Positions 63,557 to 64,000 of a stretch of 64,000 nt of DNA are shown one piece after another. The notes under the pieces were generated by a model. That model ran no database searches. It was given only the letters and a program-made list of their open reading frames with translations, and had not been told where the DNA came from. The translations under genes were made by a program, and so were the position numbers. The stretch's first letter is position 1. Each line of letters starts with the position of its first letter. Source of the stretch: Shinella zoogloeoides (GTDB lineage: Bacteria; Pseudomonadota; Alphaproteobacteria; Rhizobiales; Rhizobiaceae); contig NZ_QNUJ01000011.1 of assembly GCF_003574625.1 (NCBI RefSeq), positions 144,008 through 208,007 on the forward strand, given 5' to 3'.

Positions 63557-64000
63557 TTACTCGACGATCGAGGCGACGATGCCGGCGCCGACGGTACGGC
63601 CGCCTTCGCGGATAGCGAAGCGCAGCTTTTCTTCCATCGCGATCGGAACGATCAGCTCGACGTCAACCGTCACGTTGTCGCCCGGCATGACCATTTCCGT
63701 GCCTTCCGGAAGCGTAACAATGCCCGTTACGTCCGTCGTGCGGAAGTAGAACTGCGGACGGTAGTTCGTGAAGAACGGCGTATGACGGCCGCCTTCTTCC
63801 TTCGTCAGGATGTAGGCTTCGGCCTTGAACTTCTTGTGCGGCTTGACCGAACCCGGCTTGCACAGGATCTGGCCACGCTCCACGCCGTCACGGTTCACAC
63901 CGCGCAGCAGCGCACCGATGTTGTCGCCGGCCTGGCCCTGGTCGAGCAGCTTGCGGAACATTTCAACGCCCGTGCAGGTCGTCTTCGTCGTCGGACGGAT
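63557..64000 (-). CDS. tuf: Elongation factor Tu, C-terminal part (runs off the right edge)
   Basis: The last 147 residues of EF-Tu. Visible are domain 2 ([40 protein letters not shown]) and all of domain 3 ([60 protein letters not shown]), ending [14 protein letters not shown]. The GTPase domain lies beyond the window. EF-Tu carries aminoacyl-tRNA to the ribosome; the position next to rpsJ is the classical str-S10 junction. Rhizobia usually have two tuf copies. Confidence 0.98.
   Translation of the reverse strand: MRPTTKTTCTGVEMFRKLLDQGQAGDNIGALLRGVNRDGVERGQILCKPGSVKPHKKFKAEAYILTKEEGGRHTPFFTNYRPQFYFRTTDVTGIVTLPEGTEMVMPGDNVTVDVELIVPIAMEEKLRFAIREGGRTVGAGIVASIVE

Overview
The window is chromosomal housekeeping DNA from a high-GC alphaproteobacterium, almost certainly a member of the Rhizobiaceae (Rhizobium/Ensifer/Shinella/Agrobacterium-like). 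The evidence is an ExoR-type Sel1-repeat regulator, a PopZ-family polar organiser next to valS, a B12-dependent NrdJ ribonucleotide reductase, a DUF47-Pit phosphate pair with a PHO box, and a complete alphaproteobacterial S10-spc-alpha ribosomal cluster. I do not commit to a genus. No prophage, transposase, CRISPR array or obvious integrated element is visible.

Layout: 1-2.5 kb holds the start of dgt, then erpA, xth and exoR. 2.7-9 kb holds a FadL-type porin with a mosaic base composition, valS, popZ and pcm; tolC, which sits between popZ and pcm in Sinorhizobium as I recall, is not there. 9.2-11.4 kb has exbB-exbD behind a candidate iron-responsive (IRO) box, tRNA-Cys, and a small membrane protein resembling part of haem-copper oxidase subunit I. 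11.6-16.1 kb is a run of small accessory genes: a LysR regulator divergent from a PACE-family efflux gene, an RcnB-like protein, a DUF2938 protein, tRNA-Asn and several short orphan genes. 16.4-19.6 kb is a tight operon of cysteine synthase, an AlaX-type tRNA editing protein, a mercaptopyruvate sulfurtransferase and a GNAT acetyltransferase.

19.7-28 kb holds an OmpA-like protein, a DUF1203 protein, alanine dehydrogenase divergent from its Lrp regulator (with repeats that look like an operator), a CorA/ZntB transporter behind PPK2, a membrane diguanylate cyclase, a HlyU-like protein and threonine ammonia-lyase. 28.2-32.1 kb has TrkH and the DUF47-pit phosphate operon. 32.1-33 kb is AT-richer and encodes two small secreted four-cysteine proteins of unknown function next to tRNA-Leu. 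33.1-36.2 kb has wrbA, a molybdopterin-binding-domain protein, a universal stress protein behind a perfect FixK/FNR box, and gpt. A 767-nt gap then carries DnaA-box-like 9-mers, a possible short transcript, and a pair of NrdR-like boxes upstream of nrdJ (36.9-40.8 kb).

41-48.3 kb holds an endonuclease/exonuclease/phosphatase-family protein, a 56-residue microprotein, an alpha/beta hydrolase, a DUF1883 protein, rarA, a Do-type protease and the envelope methionine sulfoxide reductase pair msrP-msrQ. From 48.4 kb to the right edge everything is on the minus strand: rplQ, rpoA, rpsK, rpsM, adk, secY, then rplO back to rpsJ, and the end of tuf. Terminators and promoters visible in the gaps suggest this supercluster is read as several transcription units. 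The points most worth checking are regulatory (IRO, PHO, FixK, NrdR and Lrp sites), the secreted-protein pair, the mosaic porin gene, and the possible small transcript upstream of nrdJ. I see no clear large undescribed system.
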